Shown piece after piece: positions 45,498 through 55,327 of a DNA stretch of 64,000 nucleotides. Under the pieces are notes generated by a model. It saw only the letters and a program-made list of their open reading frames with translations. It had not been told where the DNA came from and did no database searches. The position numbers were made by a program, and so were the translations under genes. The DNA is from Arsenicibacter sp965247375 (GTDB taxonomy: Bacteria; Bacteroidota; Bacteroidia; Cytophagales; Spirosomataceae), in assembly GCA_965247375.1 (NCBI GenBank), contig CBDFHU010000082.1, positions 61,979-125,978 on the forward strand, in the 5' to 3' direction. Positions within the stretch are counted from its first letter, which is position 1. Every line of letters starts with the position of its first letter.

Positions 45498-46295
45498 ATG
45501 ACGCCACACGCACGCATCACCCGCACCGGATTCTGGCTGGCTTGTCTCTGCCTCTGTCTGACGGGGTGCATCTCCAGCAAAGAGCTGGTTTTATTCCAGA
45601 AAACAACCGCCGATACCCTGGCTGTGGCGAGCCGGTATATCCCGACTGTTCAGACGGGTGATGTGTTGTCTATTCAGGTCAGCAGCCTCAACCCCGAAGC
45701 CACTTCCTTCTTTAACCCCTTTGCCGCCATTAATCAGGCAGGCGCCGCTGCCGGTCAGACTGGCGGGGCTGGTGCAACGCCTTATACGCCGGGGTATCTG
45801 GTCGATAATGCCGGACAGATCGAGTTTCCCCTGATGGGTAAAATAAACGTAGGTGGCCTGTCTACTACCCAGGTAGCCGATTTGATGCGGGAGAAGCTAA
45901 AGACCTATCTCAAAGATCCGACCGTGAACGTACGAAACACTAGTTTCCAGATCAGCGTACTGGGTGAGGTTTCCCGCCCGTCGATGTATTCAATACCGAA
46001 TGAGCAAATAACGTTGCCTCAGGCCATCGGGCTCGCGGGTGACCTGACGGTCTACGGCCGCCGGGATAATGTAATGATTATCCGCGAGGAAAACGGGCAG
46101 AAAATCTTTGCCCGCGTCGACCTCCGCCAACGGGACCTCTTTAAGTCGCCTTATTACTACCTGCATCCCAATGATATTGTGTATGTAGAACCCGCAAAAG
46201 CCAGAACTGCTGCCATCGACCGCACCTATCAGGTGTTGCCGATTGCACTCAGTGCTCTCTCTGTACTCTCTATTATTCTGTCAAGATTTTTATAA
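45498..46295 (+). CDS. wza: Polysaccharide export lipoprotein (Wza type)
   Basis: A 265-residue outer-membrane polysaccharide export protein with lipobox ending in Cys24 (LTGC). The Poly_export domain begins near residue 50 (VQTGDVLSIQVSSLNPEA) and has VGGLSTTQVADLMREKLKTYL. An SLBB-type beta-grasp follows near 150-235 (FQISVLGEVSRPSMYSIPNEQITLPQAIGLAGDL). A final hydrophobic helix (VLPIALSALSVLSIILSRFL) fits the outer-membrane-spanning ring. It forms the export channel with the Wzc-type kinase encoded 15 bp downstream. Confidence 0.92.
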   Translation: MTPHARITRTGFWLACLCLCLTGCISSKELVLFQKTTADTLAVASRYIPTVQTGDVLSIQVSSLNPEATSFFNPFAAINQAGAAAGQTGGAGATPYTPGYLVDNAGQIEFPLMGKINVGGLSTTQVADLMREKLKTYLKDPTVNVRNTSFQISVLGEVSRPSMYSIPNEQITLPQAIGLAGDLTVYGRRDNVMIIREENGQKIFARVDLRQRDLFKSPYYYLHPNDIVYVEPAKARTAAIDRTYQVLPIALSALSVLSIILSRFL

Positions 46296-46310
46296 CACGC
46301 CCCATACCGC

Positions 46311-48644
46311 ATGTCTACCCCAGTCAGCAATTACTCGTATATCCCTTATCAGGTCGTTGATAACGAAGGGCAGAATATCCGCGCGACCGTTATGCGGTAT
46401 CTGCGGCAGTGGCCCTGGTTTGTGGCTTCCCTGATTGTTGCGTTAGCGGGGGCCTATGTGTACCTGCTGTATCAACAGCCGGTTTATAAAGTACAGGCAA
46501 CCTTACTGATCAAAAACGACAAAAAGTCGATGGGCCAGGAAGGTATGCTGAAGGAAATGGATGCCTTTGCCTCCGAAAAAGTCATTGAGAACGAAATCGA
46601 GATTCTGAAATCCTTCTCGCTGATGGAGCAGGTGGTGTCAAACCTGCATTTGAACGTCCGGTATTTCCGGGATACTAATTTCGGTAAACGGGAAATGTAC
46701 GAGGACGTGCCGGTACAGGTCATTCCGGAAGCGCCTCTGGATGCCATTTATCAGCAACAACTGGAAATGAGTTTTCCGACGGCCCAAACGGTAAAGATTA
46801 ACGGGAACGTTTATCCGGTTAATCAATCGGTACAAACCTCATTCGGACGGTTGCGTGTATATGCCAAAGGGGCCATTAAACCATCAGCGGAACCAATCTA
46901 TGTACAGGTACTGACCCAGGCTGCTGCGGTTGGCAGTCATCTACAATCATTGCAGGCTGCACAGGCTACCAAAGCGTCTACGGTCATTGCGCTGACTCTC
47001 GAAGACCCGATGCCGAAGCGGGGGGAAGCCATCCTGAATCAGTTGATTGCGGTGTATAACCAGGAATCGGTGGCCGATAAAAACAAAATGGCGGGCAATA
47101 CGCTGAAGTTTATTGAGGATCGCCTAGGCCTCATTTCCGGCGATCTGCAATCGGTCGAAAAAGAATACGAGCGCTATAAGTCCTCAAACGGCATTACGGA
47201 TTTAAGCACGCAGGCACAAAGCTTTCTGAGTACGTTACAAACTAACGATGCCCAACTGAACGAAACAAACCTGCAGCTGGGCGCCCTGAAAGACATTGAA
47301 CAGTACGTGCAAAGCAAATCCGACGGACGGGGTGCCGCACCCGCTACCCTGGGCTTGAGCGATCCGGTATTGCTGGCATCCGTTGCGAAGCTAAACGAAC
47401 TGGAATTGCAGCGTGATCAGCTGGCACGGACGACCTCTGAGCAAAACCCGATGCTGCAGACGCTGGATACCCAGATTAAGGCCACAAAAAACAGCCTGAA
47501 CGAGAATATTCAGAATATGAAAAGTATTCTGACCTCAACGCAGAAACAGCTACAGGCTAACAATGTCAGCCTCGAAGGGGTAATCCGGACCATTCCGGGG
47601 AAAGAGCGGAACCTGCTCGATATTTCGCGGCAGCAGGCCATCAAGAATAACCTGTATACGTACCTGTTACAGAAGCGGGAAGAAACGGCAGTCGCCTTTG
47701 CATCTACCATTTCTGACAGCCGGACCATTGACCCGGCTCGCTCGGGTGGTTTACCCGTGAAGCCGGTGAAACAGTCCATCTTTATTGCGTTTGGCCTGCT
47801 GGGTTTACTGATTCCCTTTGGGGTGATGGCCGGAAAGGACATGCTCAGTAACCGCGTCATGCGCCGGACCGATGTCGAGGAAGGCACGCAGGTACCGATT
47901 CTGGGCGAAGTCGTCAAAAGCAAACGGCCGGAAGCGCTGGTAATTTCCGGTAAAAAGCAATCCGTCATTGCCGAGCAAATCCGGACGCTGCGGACCAACC
48001 TGCAGTTTTTGCGCAGTAATCCGACCGATAGCCAGGTATTGCTGTTTACCTCCAGTATCAGCGGGGAAGGCAAATCATTTATTTCGCTGAACCTGGGTGC
48101 GAGTCTGGCCCTTGTCGATCGGCCGACCGTGATCCTGGAAATGGACCTCCGGAAGCCGAAGCTGCATAAGAACCTGAATATTTTTGCCGGGCAGGGCATC
48201 AGCAATTATCTGATTGGCGAAGCAACCATTGATGAAATTCTACAGCCGGTACCGGGTACCGACAACTATTACATTATCAGTAGCGGACCGATTCCGCCGA
48301 ATCCGTCAGAATTACTCAGCAGCCCGCGCCTGGCGCAGCTGATTGAGGAATTAAAAGCGCGCTTCCATTACATTTTAATTGACTCGCCTCCGATTGGTCT
48401 GGTAACAGATGCCCAACTGATTGCACCGTTGGCCGACGCTACAATGTATGTGGTCCGGCACGATCATACGCCGAAAGCCTATATTAAACAGCTGGATGGC
48501 TGGAACCGCGAACACCGGTTCAACAAACTGAATGTGATCCTGAATGCTGTAGGCGAAGGCGATGCCTATTACTATAACTACAGCTACGGGGCCTATTACG
48601 GAGAGGACAAAGCCAAAAGTAAGGGGCTGAACCGTCCGGGCTAA
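46311..48644 (+). CDS. wzc: Polysaccharide co-polymerase tyrosine autokinase (Wzc type)
   Basis: A 777-residue inner-membrane co-polymerase. The first membrane helix is near 38-60 (WFVASLIVALAGAYVYLL). A Wzz-type domain and a long periplasmic coiled coil span about 70-470. The second helix is near 485-510 (IFIAFGLLGLLIPFGVMAG). The cytoplasmic BY-kinase follows, with Walker A GEGKS at 585-589, Walker A' VILEMDLRKPK, Walker B ILIDSPP, and a C-terminal tyrosine cluster (YYYNYSYGAYYG) for autophosphorylation. Cycling of phosphorylation controls chain length and export through Wza. No partner phosphatase gene is in the window. Confidence 0.95.
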   Translation: MSTPVSNYSYIPYQVVDNEGQNIRATVMRYLRQWPWFVASLIVALAGAYVYLLYQQPVYKVQATLLIKNDKKSMGQEGMLKEMDAFASEKVIENEIEILKSFSLMEQVVSNLHLNVRYFRDTNFGKREMYEDVPVQVIPEAPLDAIYQQQLEMSFPTAQTVKINGNVYPVNQSVQTSFGRLRVYAKGAIKPSAEPIYVQVLTQAAAVGSHLQSLQAAQATKASTVIALTLEDPMPKRGEAILNQLIAVYNQESVADKNKMAGNTLKFIEDRLGLISGDLQSVEKEYERYKSSNGITDLSTQAQSFLSTLQTNDAQLNETNLQLGALKDIEQYVQSKSDGRGAAPATLGLSDPVLLASVAKLNELELQRDQLARTTSEQNPMLQTLDTQIKATKNSLNENIQNMKSILTSTQKQLQANNVSLEGVIRTIPGKERNLLDISRQQAIKNNLYTYLLQKREETAVAFASTISDSRTIDPARSGGLPVKPVKQSIFIAFGLLGLLIPFGVMAGKDMLSNRVMRRTDVEEGTQVPILGEVVKSKRPEALVISGKKQSVIAEQIRTLRTNLQFLRSNPTDSQVLLFTSSISGEGKSFISLNLGASLALVDRPTVILEMDLRKPKLHKNLNIFAGQGISNYLIGEATIDEILQPVPGTDNYYIISSGPIPPNPSELLSSPRLAQLIEELKARFHYILIDSPPIGLVTDAQLIAPLADATMYVVRHDHTPKAYIKQLDGWNREHRFNKLNVILNAVGEGDAYYYNYSYGAYYGEDKAKSKGLNRPG

Positions 48645-49029
48645 CTCCATGTACTCATTTCCTGACCTTAAGGCCTGCCCCGCGCAGGGTTGGGGATCGT
48701 ATGCAACAAAGAGAGAAGAGTAGCCACTAAGACGCTAAGAACCGGAGAAGCACAAAGAGCAAAAGAAACTACGAAAACATGTCAGGATCGAAAATGTACG
48801 AAGTGCCAAAAGAACTTCGTGCCGCTTTGAGACTTCCCGTCTTTGTGGTTAAAGTAAAACTTAGTGCCGCTTTGCGCCTTCCCGCCTTCGTGGCAAAACA
48901 AAAAAATCACGGATTATTTGTTACTAATATGAATCTGTGGGTATTAATAAATACATGAATATTATACAATCATAAACTCAGCGTTAAGTACATTAACGGT
49001 GATTTACAACCTGAAAACACGCCAGCGCC
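48645..49029. other. Intergenic region with CACGAAG-type degenerate repeats
   Basis: This 385-bp gap inside the exopolysaccharide locus holds degenerate repeats at about 48700-48900 made of GCCACTAAGACGCTAAG, AACTTCGTGCCGCTTTG and CCTTCGTGGCAAAAC-like units. AT-rich sequence follows, with a short inverted repeat CGTTAA/TTAACG at 48982-48998. The gap could hold a second promoter for the cassette starting at 49030. Confidence 0.6.
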
Positions 49030-49704
49030 ATGATCTCACTAGAATCTTTTCAGCAGTCAGGCAACGTACTGCTGGACGATCAACGGAATGTTGATAAGGA
49101 GGCATCGCTATACGTACGGTACGGAAAGCGGGTATTTGATGTAGTGTTTGCTACGATGGTAACGATCTGTATCCTGTCTTGGTTATTACCGATTACCGGC
49201 GCCCTGATTATCATGAGTTCGCCAGGACCGATCTTTTTTATCCAGCCTAGAACAGGGCGCAAAGGGCGTCCGTTCCGGTGTTTAAAGCTGCGTACGATGC
49301 GCCATGAGGAACAGAAGGAGTTCCGGCAAGCAACAAAGCACGATGATCGGGTAACAAACATAGGCCGCATTTTACGGAAGACGAATCTAGACGAAATGCC
49401 GCAGTTTCTGAATGTCTTGATAGGCCACATGAGCATTGTCGGCCCACGTCCCCATGCGGTACAGCATGACATTCAGTTCTGGAACGCTTTTCCGGAATAC
49501 AAAAGCCGATATACCGTGAAACCCGGAATAACGGGATTAGCGCAGGTACGGGGAGCCCGCGGCGAAACCGATAAGCTCATCAAAATGCAGCATCGGGTGC
49601 GCTATGATTTGTATTACAAACAGCGCCAATCACTTTGGCTAGATGTACGTATTTGTTGGTGGACCGTAAAGTCAATGATGAAAGGGAATATAAATGCTTG
49701 GTAG
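49030..49704 (+). CDS. Priming sugar-phosphate transferase (WcaJ/WbaP C-terminal type)
   Basis: A 224-residue monotopic phosphoglycosyl transferase that starts repeat-unit assembly by moving a sugar-1-phosphate from a nucleotide sugar to undecaprenyl phosphate. One hydrophobic re-entrant helix is near 36-62 (VVFATMVTICILSWLLPITGALIIM). The catalytic domain shows SPGPIFFIQPRTGRKGRPF, KLRTM, the LDEMPQFLNVLIGHMSIVGPRP signature and VKPGITGLAQV. It lacks the N-terminal four-helix domain of full WcaJ. It is the last gene of backbone GC before the AT-rich cassette. Confidence 0.93.
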   Translation: MISLESFQQSGNVLLDDQRNVDKEASLYVRYGKRVFDVVFATMVTICILSWLLPITGALIIMSSPGPIFFIQPRTGRKGRPFRCLKLRTMRHEEQKEFRQATKHDDRVTNIGRILRKTNLDEMPQFLNVLIGHMSIVGPRPHAVQHDIQFWNAFPEYKSRYTVKPGITGLAQVRGARGETDKLIKMQHRVRYDLYYKQRQSLWLDVRICWWTVKSMMKGNINAW

Positions 49705-49710
49705 AAAGTG

Positions 49711-51069
49711 ATGGCTACAAAGAAGAGGATTATATATAATACAATTAGTGGTATTTGGACAAAAGTATCAGGCTCATTACTGAGGTTTATACAAATACCA
49801 GTGTTTATAACAAGTTTGGGAGTAGAAAAATATGGTTATTGGGTGTTAATTTCATCAATACCAACATGGTTATTATTAACAAATTTTGGATTTGGTAATG
49901 TAGCTTCAAATGAAATATCTCTATTAATTGCAAATGATAAGCATAATGAAGTAGATAAAATATATAGTACAACAGTAGTAGTAACAATCGCTATTGCATT
50001 ACTAGGCAGTATTTCTAGTTGTATAATTTCAAGTTTGTTAAATTGGAATTTAATTATGAATATAGATGGAAACATACAACATGGAATAAATTATTTAATG
50101 GTATCAGTATTTTTGTTATTTATTAATGATATTTTTTTATGTAAGTATAGAGCAATGAAATTATTTCATAAATGGATGCTTATATCAAGTATACGCCCAT
50201 GGATTGAATTTTCATGTGTATATTATATACTCCAACAAACAAAATCGTTGGATAAAGTTGCATTAGCTGTATTAATTAGTAATATTTTATATCTTATAAT
50301 TAATTTTATATTAAGTGCGTTTATTAAAACAAAAATAAAATTTAGCTATCGTGATTTCTCTATTATGTACATGAAGAAACTTATACTCAATGGTATAGCA
50401 TACCAAACATTGCCCCTAAGTAATGCAATTGTATTTCAAGGGAGCATATTGATAGTCCAACATTTATTAGGTCCGGTGAATGTAGTAATATATAGTACGT
50501 TAAGAATAATCGTTAGGTCAATAAATCAAATAATTGAATTAGTAAATCAAATAATAATGCCTGAATTGAGCTATATGTTAGGGGCCAATTCTATGAAAAA
50601 GGCAGCAAGGTTACATGCATTAGGTCTCATTGCAGTAACAGTTGTATCAATAATTGGTATATTATTTATAGGTACCTTTGGCCTAGAATTATATAAGTTG
50701 TGGACAAACAAAAAGGTTTCTATTGATAAAAGAGATTTATATTTTTTCTTAATTTCAATACCATTTAATGCGATTTGGACAACTAGCTTAGCCGTTCAAG
50801 TTGCAGCAAATAAGCATAATAACTTTGCAAAATATTTTTTAGTATCAAGTGTTTTGTCTGCAATGTCTTGTTATTTGTTGACAGATGCGTTTGGTGTTAG
50901 CGGAGCGGCGCTTTCTACTGTATTACAAGACGTAATTTTAATGCCAGTTGTAATATATATGTCATTAAACTTACTTAATCAAAGCTTTAAAAGTTTTATG
51001 TATCAGATAGAAAATGAAATTATAAGTATGAAAAGCAGGGTATCTTTTGTGTTAAACAAGATAAGCTAA
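49711..51069 (+). CDS. Polysaccharide flippase (Wzx-like)
   Basis: A 452-residue polytopic protein with about twelve hydrophobic segments, typical of the oligosaccharide flippase/MATE-like family that moves lipid-linked repeat units across the inner membrane. The start is the ATG at 49711, with a GTG one codon upstream. Family-like features are SLGVEKYGYWVLISSIPTWLLLTNFGFGNVASNEIS near residues 34-70 and a C-terminal FGVSGAALSTVLQDV. It begins 6 bp after the priming transferase and is the first strongly AT-rich gene, marking the cassette border. Confidence 0.9.
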   Translation: MATKKRIIYNTISGIWTKVSGSLLRFIQIPVFITSLGVEKYGYWVLISSIPTWLLLTNFGFGNVASNEISLLIANDKHNEVDKIYSTTVVVTIAIALLGSISSCIISSLLNWNLIMNIDGNIQHGINYLMVSVFLLFINDIFLCKYRAMKLFHKWMLISSIRPWIEFSCVYYILQQTKSLDKVALAVLISNILYLIINFILSAFIKTKIKFSYRDFSIMYMKKLILNGIAYQTLPLSNAIVFQGSILIVQHLLGPVNVVIYSTLRIIVRSINQIIELVNQIIMPELSYMLGANSMKKAARLHALGLIAVTVVSIIGILFIGTFGLELYKLWTNKKVSIDKRDLYFFLISIPFNAIWTTSLAVQVAANKHNNFAKYFLVSSVLSAMSCYLLTDAFGVSGAALSTVLQDVILMPVVIYMSLNLLNQSFKSFMYQIENEIISMKSRVSFVLNKIS

Positions 51070-51070
51070 T

Positions 51071-51652
51071 ATGAAAACGGAGGACTTAAATAAAATATAT
51101 CATCCAGTTAATAACAAACATTATGAGAATCAAGAAAAAATAAGTAAAGTGCTGTACCCAGTACTGAAAATATTTATAAAAATTAAAGTGACATTTTGTA
51201 AACATTTACGATTGGAGGGAATCCTATATGGAATGAGAAGAGCTTATTGGAGAGCTAGATTAAAAGAGTTAGGTAAGTATAGTGATATATCTCCTGCAAC
51301 ATACATAAAATATCCAGAGCGACTAAAAATAGGCATACGAAGCAGTATTGGACGGAATGGATTCATAGATGCTAGTGGTGATATTGAAATAGGAAATTAT
51401 GTTATGATTTCACATATGGTAAGTATAAATTCAATAACACATCCTACAAATCCACCGTATAATAGAACAATAACAAAGAAAGTAATTATAGAGGACGGTG
51501 TATGGATTGGAGCACAAACTATAATACTCGAAGGTGTACATATTGGCCAAGGCGCAATTATTGCAGCTGGGGCAGTAGTAACGAAAGACGTTGAACCATG
51601 GACAATCGTGGGAGGTGTACCTGCAAAAGAGATAAAAAAAATTATAAAATGA
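51071..51652 (+). CDS. Left-handed beta-helix acyltransferase
   Basis: A 193-residue hexapeptide-repeat O-acetyltransferase of the WcaB/maltose-acetyltransferase type. The helical N-terminus is about 1-70. Hexapeptide coils from about 75 onward include LKIGIRSSIGRNGFIDASGDIEIGNYVMISHMVSI, the catalytic His environment SITHPTNPPYN, GVWIGAQTIILEGVHIGQGAIIAAGAVVTKDV and VGGVPAKEIKK. It probably acetylates a sugar of the repeat unit. The stop overlaps the next start (ATGA at 51649-51652). Confidence 0.88.
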   Translation: MKTEDLNKIYHPVNNKHYENQEKISKVLYPVLKIFIKIKVTFCKHLRLEGILYGMRRAYWRARLKELGKYSDISPATYIKYPERLKIGIRSSIGRNGFIDASGDIEIGNYVMISHMVSINSITHPTNPPYNRTITKKVIIEDGVWIGAQTIILEGVHIGQGAIIAAGAVVTKDVEPWTIVGGVPAKEIKKIIK

Positions 51653-52908
51653 AAGTGCTAATATCAGCTGGACAAGGAAGACTACATTTATTTCAAACTA
51701 TAATAGGTTTAAGAAAAAAAAATATAGATGTAAAGATAATTACAGGCTGGGTACCAAGCGATAAAATACCCGATAAGTTAATAAACATATTAGGTAAAGT
51801 GGTTGGGAGAAGTCACCTAGCATCAGGTTTAAAAAAGCGGAGGCCTAGTGGAGTTGAACCAGAAAGAATAATAAGCTGCTATAAATCAGAAATCCTGATT
51901 CAGATTTTATTTCAATTAGCAAAACTAAAGATAATTAGATATAGTAAAGCCGCAAAGGTTGGATGGCAACTATATTCGAGAGAGTCAAGAAGAGCAATTA
52001 ATGATGTTGAAATTTTACATTTGAGAAGTGGAGCAGGAAATAGCGGGTTAATTGAATATGCTAAAGCTAAGGGTATTATAGTTATTGTAGATCATAGTAT
52101 CGCTCACCCAAATGAATTATTAATTCAGATGGAAAAATCATATAAAAGAAGTGGATATGAATATAATAAATTTATAAGTACTCACCCAAATGATGAATTT
52201 TGGGAACTTGTTCGTCAAGATTGTGAGAAGGCTGATTATTTACTGGTAAATTCAGAATATGTAAAAACAACTTTCGTAAATGAAGGATTTAACGAAAACA
52301 AAATTCGAGTTATAGAATTAGGTGTTGAGATTCATACTAGACATATGAAAAATAATTATGGAATTAAAAATGATAAATTACGCATTGTGTTTTCTGGCGC
52401 TTTTGGAAGCAGAAAAGGGGCAGTTATTATAATTGAAGCTATTGAAAGGCTAATAAATGAAGGGATAAAGATAGAACTTAATATTATTGGTTCACTTGTT
52501 AATGATTTTAATATGCCTGATTGGTTCGCTAAATCTCCTAATGTAAAATTCCATGGTTATATTCCACAGGATATTATGATTGAAATGTTAAAGGAAATGG
52601 ATGTCTACATCTTTCCAACATACGTTGAAGGATCTGCTCAGTCAGTGAAGGAAGCAATGGGAATAGGATTACCAGTAATAACAACAAATAAGTGTGGTAT
52701 TTCAATTGCCCATATGGTTAACGGGATCATAATAAATGATGATAACTCTTTTGAGTTATTTAACGCCATTAAATTGCTAAACAAAAACGAGAATCTTAGA
52801 CGTGAGTTAGGAATCAATGCATCAAAAACTATTGCTAATACTAATACATGGAATAGTTATTCTGAAAAACTTATTGATTTATATACTGAGGTAATTAGCT
52901 ATGTTTAA
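51649..52908 (+). CDS. GT4-family glycosyltransferase
   Basis: A 419-residue GT-B glycosyltransferase. The start taken is the ATG at 51649, overlapping the acyltransferase stop, which gives MKVLISAGQGRLHLFQ. The N-terminal domain has VIVDHSIAHPNELLI. The C-terminal donor domain has IVFSGAFGSRKGAVIIIEAI, a YIPQDIMIEML segment and the E-x7-E motif VYIFPTYVEGSAQSVKEAMGIGLPVI. It adds one sugar to the lipid-linked unit at the cytoplasmic face; the linkage is unknown. It overlaps the polymerase gene by 8 bp. Confidence 0.9.
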   Translation: MKVLISAGQGRLHLFQTIIGLRKKNIDVKIITGWVPSDKIPDKLINILGKVVGRSHLASGLKKRRPSGVEPERIISCYKSEILIQILFQLAKLKIIRYSKAAKVGWQLYSRESRRAINDVEILHLRSGAGNSGLIEYAKAKGIIVIVDHSIAHPNELLIQMEKSYKRSGYEYNKFISTHPNDEFWELVRQDCEKADYLLVNSEYVKTTFVNEGFNENKIRVIELGVEIHTRHMKNNYGIKNDKLRIVFSGAFGSRKGAVIIIEAIERLINEGIKIELNIIGSLVNDFNMPDWFAKSPNVKFHGYIPQDIMIEMLKEMDVYIFPTYVEGSAQSVKEAMGIGLPVITTNKCGISIAHMVNGIIINDDNSFELFNAIKLLNKNENLRRELGINASKTIANTNTWNSYSEKLIDLYTEVISYV

Positions 52909-54163
52909 GTCAGTTTTATTTTATTTTTCTTTACTTTCAGGTATTACATTTAATTTCATTGGTACAATGAGAGTAAATGAGATACTTACAATTATGGATT
53001 TACTATGGGTGAAAAAACAAATTAATATTTTAAAAAAAATACCAATATTAAAAAAAATATGTCTATTGCTGGTTTTTATACTAGTATGCCAAGTATTTAG
53101 TGATATGATTAATGAGTCAAAATTCGAGAATTTTAGTAGAGGTTGGGCTAATATAATTTTTTCAATTCTACAAATATGTTTTATATCTTATTATTTGGCT
53201 TTACAACAAAAAAATGTTCTATTTTTTTTTATTGGAGATCTAATTAAAAATGTAATTTTTATAAATAGCAGTGAAGGTTATTCGTTAGAAACTATGGGCT
53301 TTTTTAAGTTTAGCCTTGCGCCAATACTTAATGATTTGATTATTGTTTTATCCTTGTCTGTATTATCATATAAGGGCCGACGCAAAATTTTACTATTCTT
53401 AATGTTTTCTTTAGGGATATTTTATATAATATTTGATTATAGATCAAATGGTACATTTTGGTTGATTTCAACTGTCCTAACGATCTACATGGATAAAATA
53501 AAGAAAGTAAAAGGTAGATGGTTTATAATACTAATTCCTTTTATTTTAGTATTATCACAAATGATCTATGTAATTTATATAGATATGGTAATGAGTGAAA
53601 AAATTGGAAACAAACATACAAAAAGCCAATTAGAAAAAGTTGAAGATAAGTATAGCATTATAGATTTATTGTTTCACGGAAGAGCAGAAACTATTGTTGC
53701 GCTTGAAGCGATTAAAGAAAAGCCTATATGGGGTCATGGTTCATGGGCTTCCGATAAAAATGGATATTATACATACCTATTATATAAACTACATGATTCT
53801 GAAGATAAATTCCAGAAGGGTTATATGCAAAACAATAGAGAATCAATTATACCAAGCCATTCAATTTTACTAGGTCTATGGATGAATGCAGGGGTATTGG
53901 CATTTATACTTTGCTTATATATATTCTTTATCGTTATTAAGTCTTTCATTGACTTTTTTAAAATTGACAATTTAAAATCCTATTATGTTGCTCCGATGGT
54001 TATATATATATATGTTAGTTTAATATGGGCAATGCTATTTTCCCCAGTTCAACATCTAAGACAAACATTTCCAGTAATGATTTCACTTATATTTGTTTGT
54101 AGTATTCAAATGAAAAATACACATGCAATTAAATATAATGAAGTAAATGTCACAATATCTTAA
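52901..54163 (+). CDS. O-antigen polymerase/ligase-like membrane protein (Wzy)
   Basis: A 420-residue polytopic protein with around ten hydrophobic segments and one long periplasmic loop (about 215-320), the Wzy/WaaL layout. The loop contains HGRAETIVALEAIKEKPIWGHGSWASD and the following SHSILLGLWMNAGVLAFILCLYI, comparable to the G-x-G and HN-x-x-L pattern of the family. It is judged the repeat-unit polymerase by position between flippase and transferases; primary sequence of such proteins is poorly conserved. AT-rich. Confidence 0.82.
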   Translation: MFKSVLFYFSLLSGITFNFIGTMRVNEILTIMDLLWVKKQINILKKIPILKKICLLLVFILVCQVFSDMINESKFENFSRGWANIIFSILQICFISYYLALQQKNVLFFFIGDLIKNVIFINSSEGYSLETMGFFKFSLAPILNDLIIVLSLSVLSYKGRRKILLFLMFSLGIFYIIFDYRSNGTFWLISTVLTIYMDKIKKVKGRWFIILIPFILVLSQMIYVIYIDMVMSEKIGNKHTKSQLEKVEDKYSIIDLLFHGRAETIVALEAIKEKPIWGHGSWASDKNGYYTYLLYKLHDSEDKFQKGYMQNNRESIIPSHSILLGLWMNAGVLAFILCLYIFFIVIKSFIDFFKIDNLKSYYVAPMVIYIYVSLIWAMLFSPVQHLRQTFPVMISLIFVCSIQMKNTHAIKYNEVNVTIS

Positions 54164-54175
54164 TTCATCTAATGT

Positions 54176-55327
54176 ATGAAGATTTTATTTGTATCGTTAT
54201 CAAATGCTAAAGACGTACATAGCTGGTCTGGTTTAACTTATAACATTTCAAACTCATTGTCTCAAATTGACGATGTAGAACTATTATATATTGACGATTT
54301 ATTAAATAAGAATAAAGATATAAATTATTATTTTCGTCAAATAAAGAAACTTTTATATAAGGTATTTAATATTCATTATGATACTAAATTATCAGAAAGG
54401 TTCTTGAAGAAAATAGCAAAATATGTATTAAATACGATGCCAAATAATATTGATTGTATTTTATCTGATTCCTCTCTAGTGTTTGCTTACATGAGTACTG
54501 AAATTCCTAAGGTATTTTATACAGATTCCTCATATGGGATCATGCAAGATTACTACAGGAGAAAAGAAAACACAGCGAAAGAAACTTTAAAACTTGGTGA
54601 TAAGATTGAAAAACTTGCGTTGTTAAATTGTACTAAAGCAATATATTCTTCAGATTGGGCCGCAAAACAAACATGTAATTACTATAAAATTAGCTCGGAA
54701 AAAGTTAAAGTTATTCCATTTGGCGCTAATTTTGAATCTGAGTTTGATAGAGCTGGTATTTTGAATTTGATCCGCCAAAAAGATAATGATACATGTAATT
54801 TATTATTTATTGGTGTTGAATGGGAAAGAAAAGGAGGAGATATATTAATAGAAGTTTATAAGTCGTTAAAGGCTTTCGGTATTAAAGTTAAATTGCATAT
54901 TGTTGGGATTGTAAATATGAGATTCCCATTTGAAGAAAATGATATTATTAATTATGGTTATATATCAAAAAAAACTATTGAAGGTAAGCAAAAGCTTACA
55001 GACATATTTAAAGAATCGCACTTTTTACTATTGCCTTCAAAAGCAGAAGCTTATGGGTTAGTCTTATGTGAAGCCAATTCATTTGGATTACCTTCAATAG
55101 CCTTTAAAACCGGAGGTGTTAGTACAATAGTTCGAGATGATATTAATGGTAAGACGTTTAACTTACAAACTTCACCTATTACCATTGGGGCATACATTCG
55201 AGACATATTTACTAATAAACTTATATACGAAAATATGTCAATGTCATCGTATGATGAGTATATTGCACGATTGAATTGGAAAGTTTCTGCAATAAGTTTA
55301 TTTAATGAATTAAAAAAAAATGAGTAA
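54176..55327 (+). CDS. GT4-family glycosyltransferase
   Basis: A 383-residue GT-B glycosyltransferase. The N-terminal glycine-serine stretch is replaced by LSNAKDVHSWSGLTYNIS. The donor domain shows NLLFIGVEWERKGGDILIEVY, IINYGYISK and the E-x7-E motif LLPSKAEAYGLVLCEANSFGLPSIAFKTGG. Its last codons lie in a run of nine A at 55312-55320 and overlap the next gene's start by 8 bp, indicating translational coupling. Acceptor and sugar are not determinable. Confidence 0.88.
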   Translation: MKILFVSLSNAKDVHSWSGLTYNISNSLSQIDDVELLYIDDLLNKNKDINYYFRQIKKLLYKVFNIHYDTKLSERFLKKIAKYVLNTMPNNIDCILSDSSLVFAYMSTEIPKVFYTDSSYGIMQDYYRRKENTAKETLKLGDKIEKLALLNCTKAIYSSDWAAKQTCNYYKISSEKVKVIPFGANFESEFDRAGILNLIRQKDNDTCNLLFIGVEWERKGGDILIEVYKSLKAFGIKVKLHIVGIVNMRFPFEENDIINYGYISKKTIEGKQKLTDIFKESHFLLLPSKAEAYGLVLCEANSFGLPSIAFKTGGVSTIVRDDINGKTFNLQTSPITIGAYIRDIFTNKLIYENMSMSSYDEYIARLNWKVSAISLFNELKKNE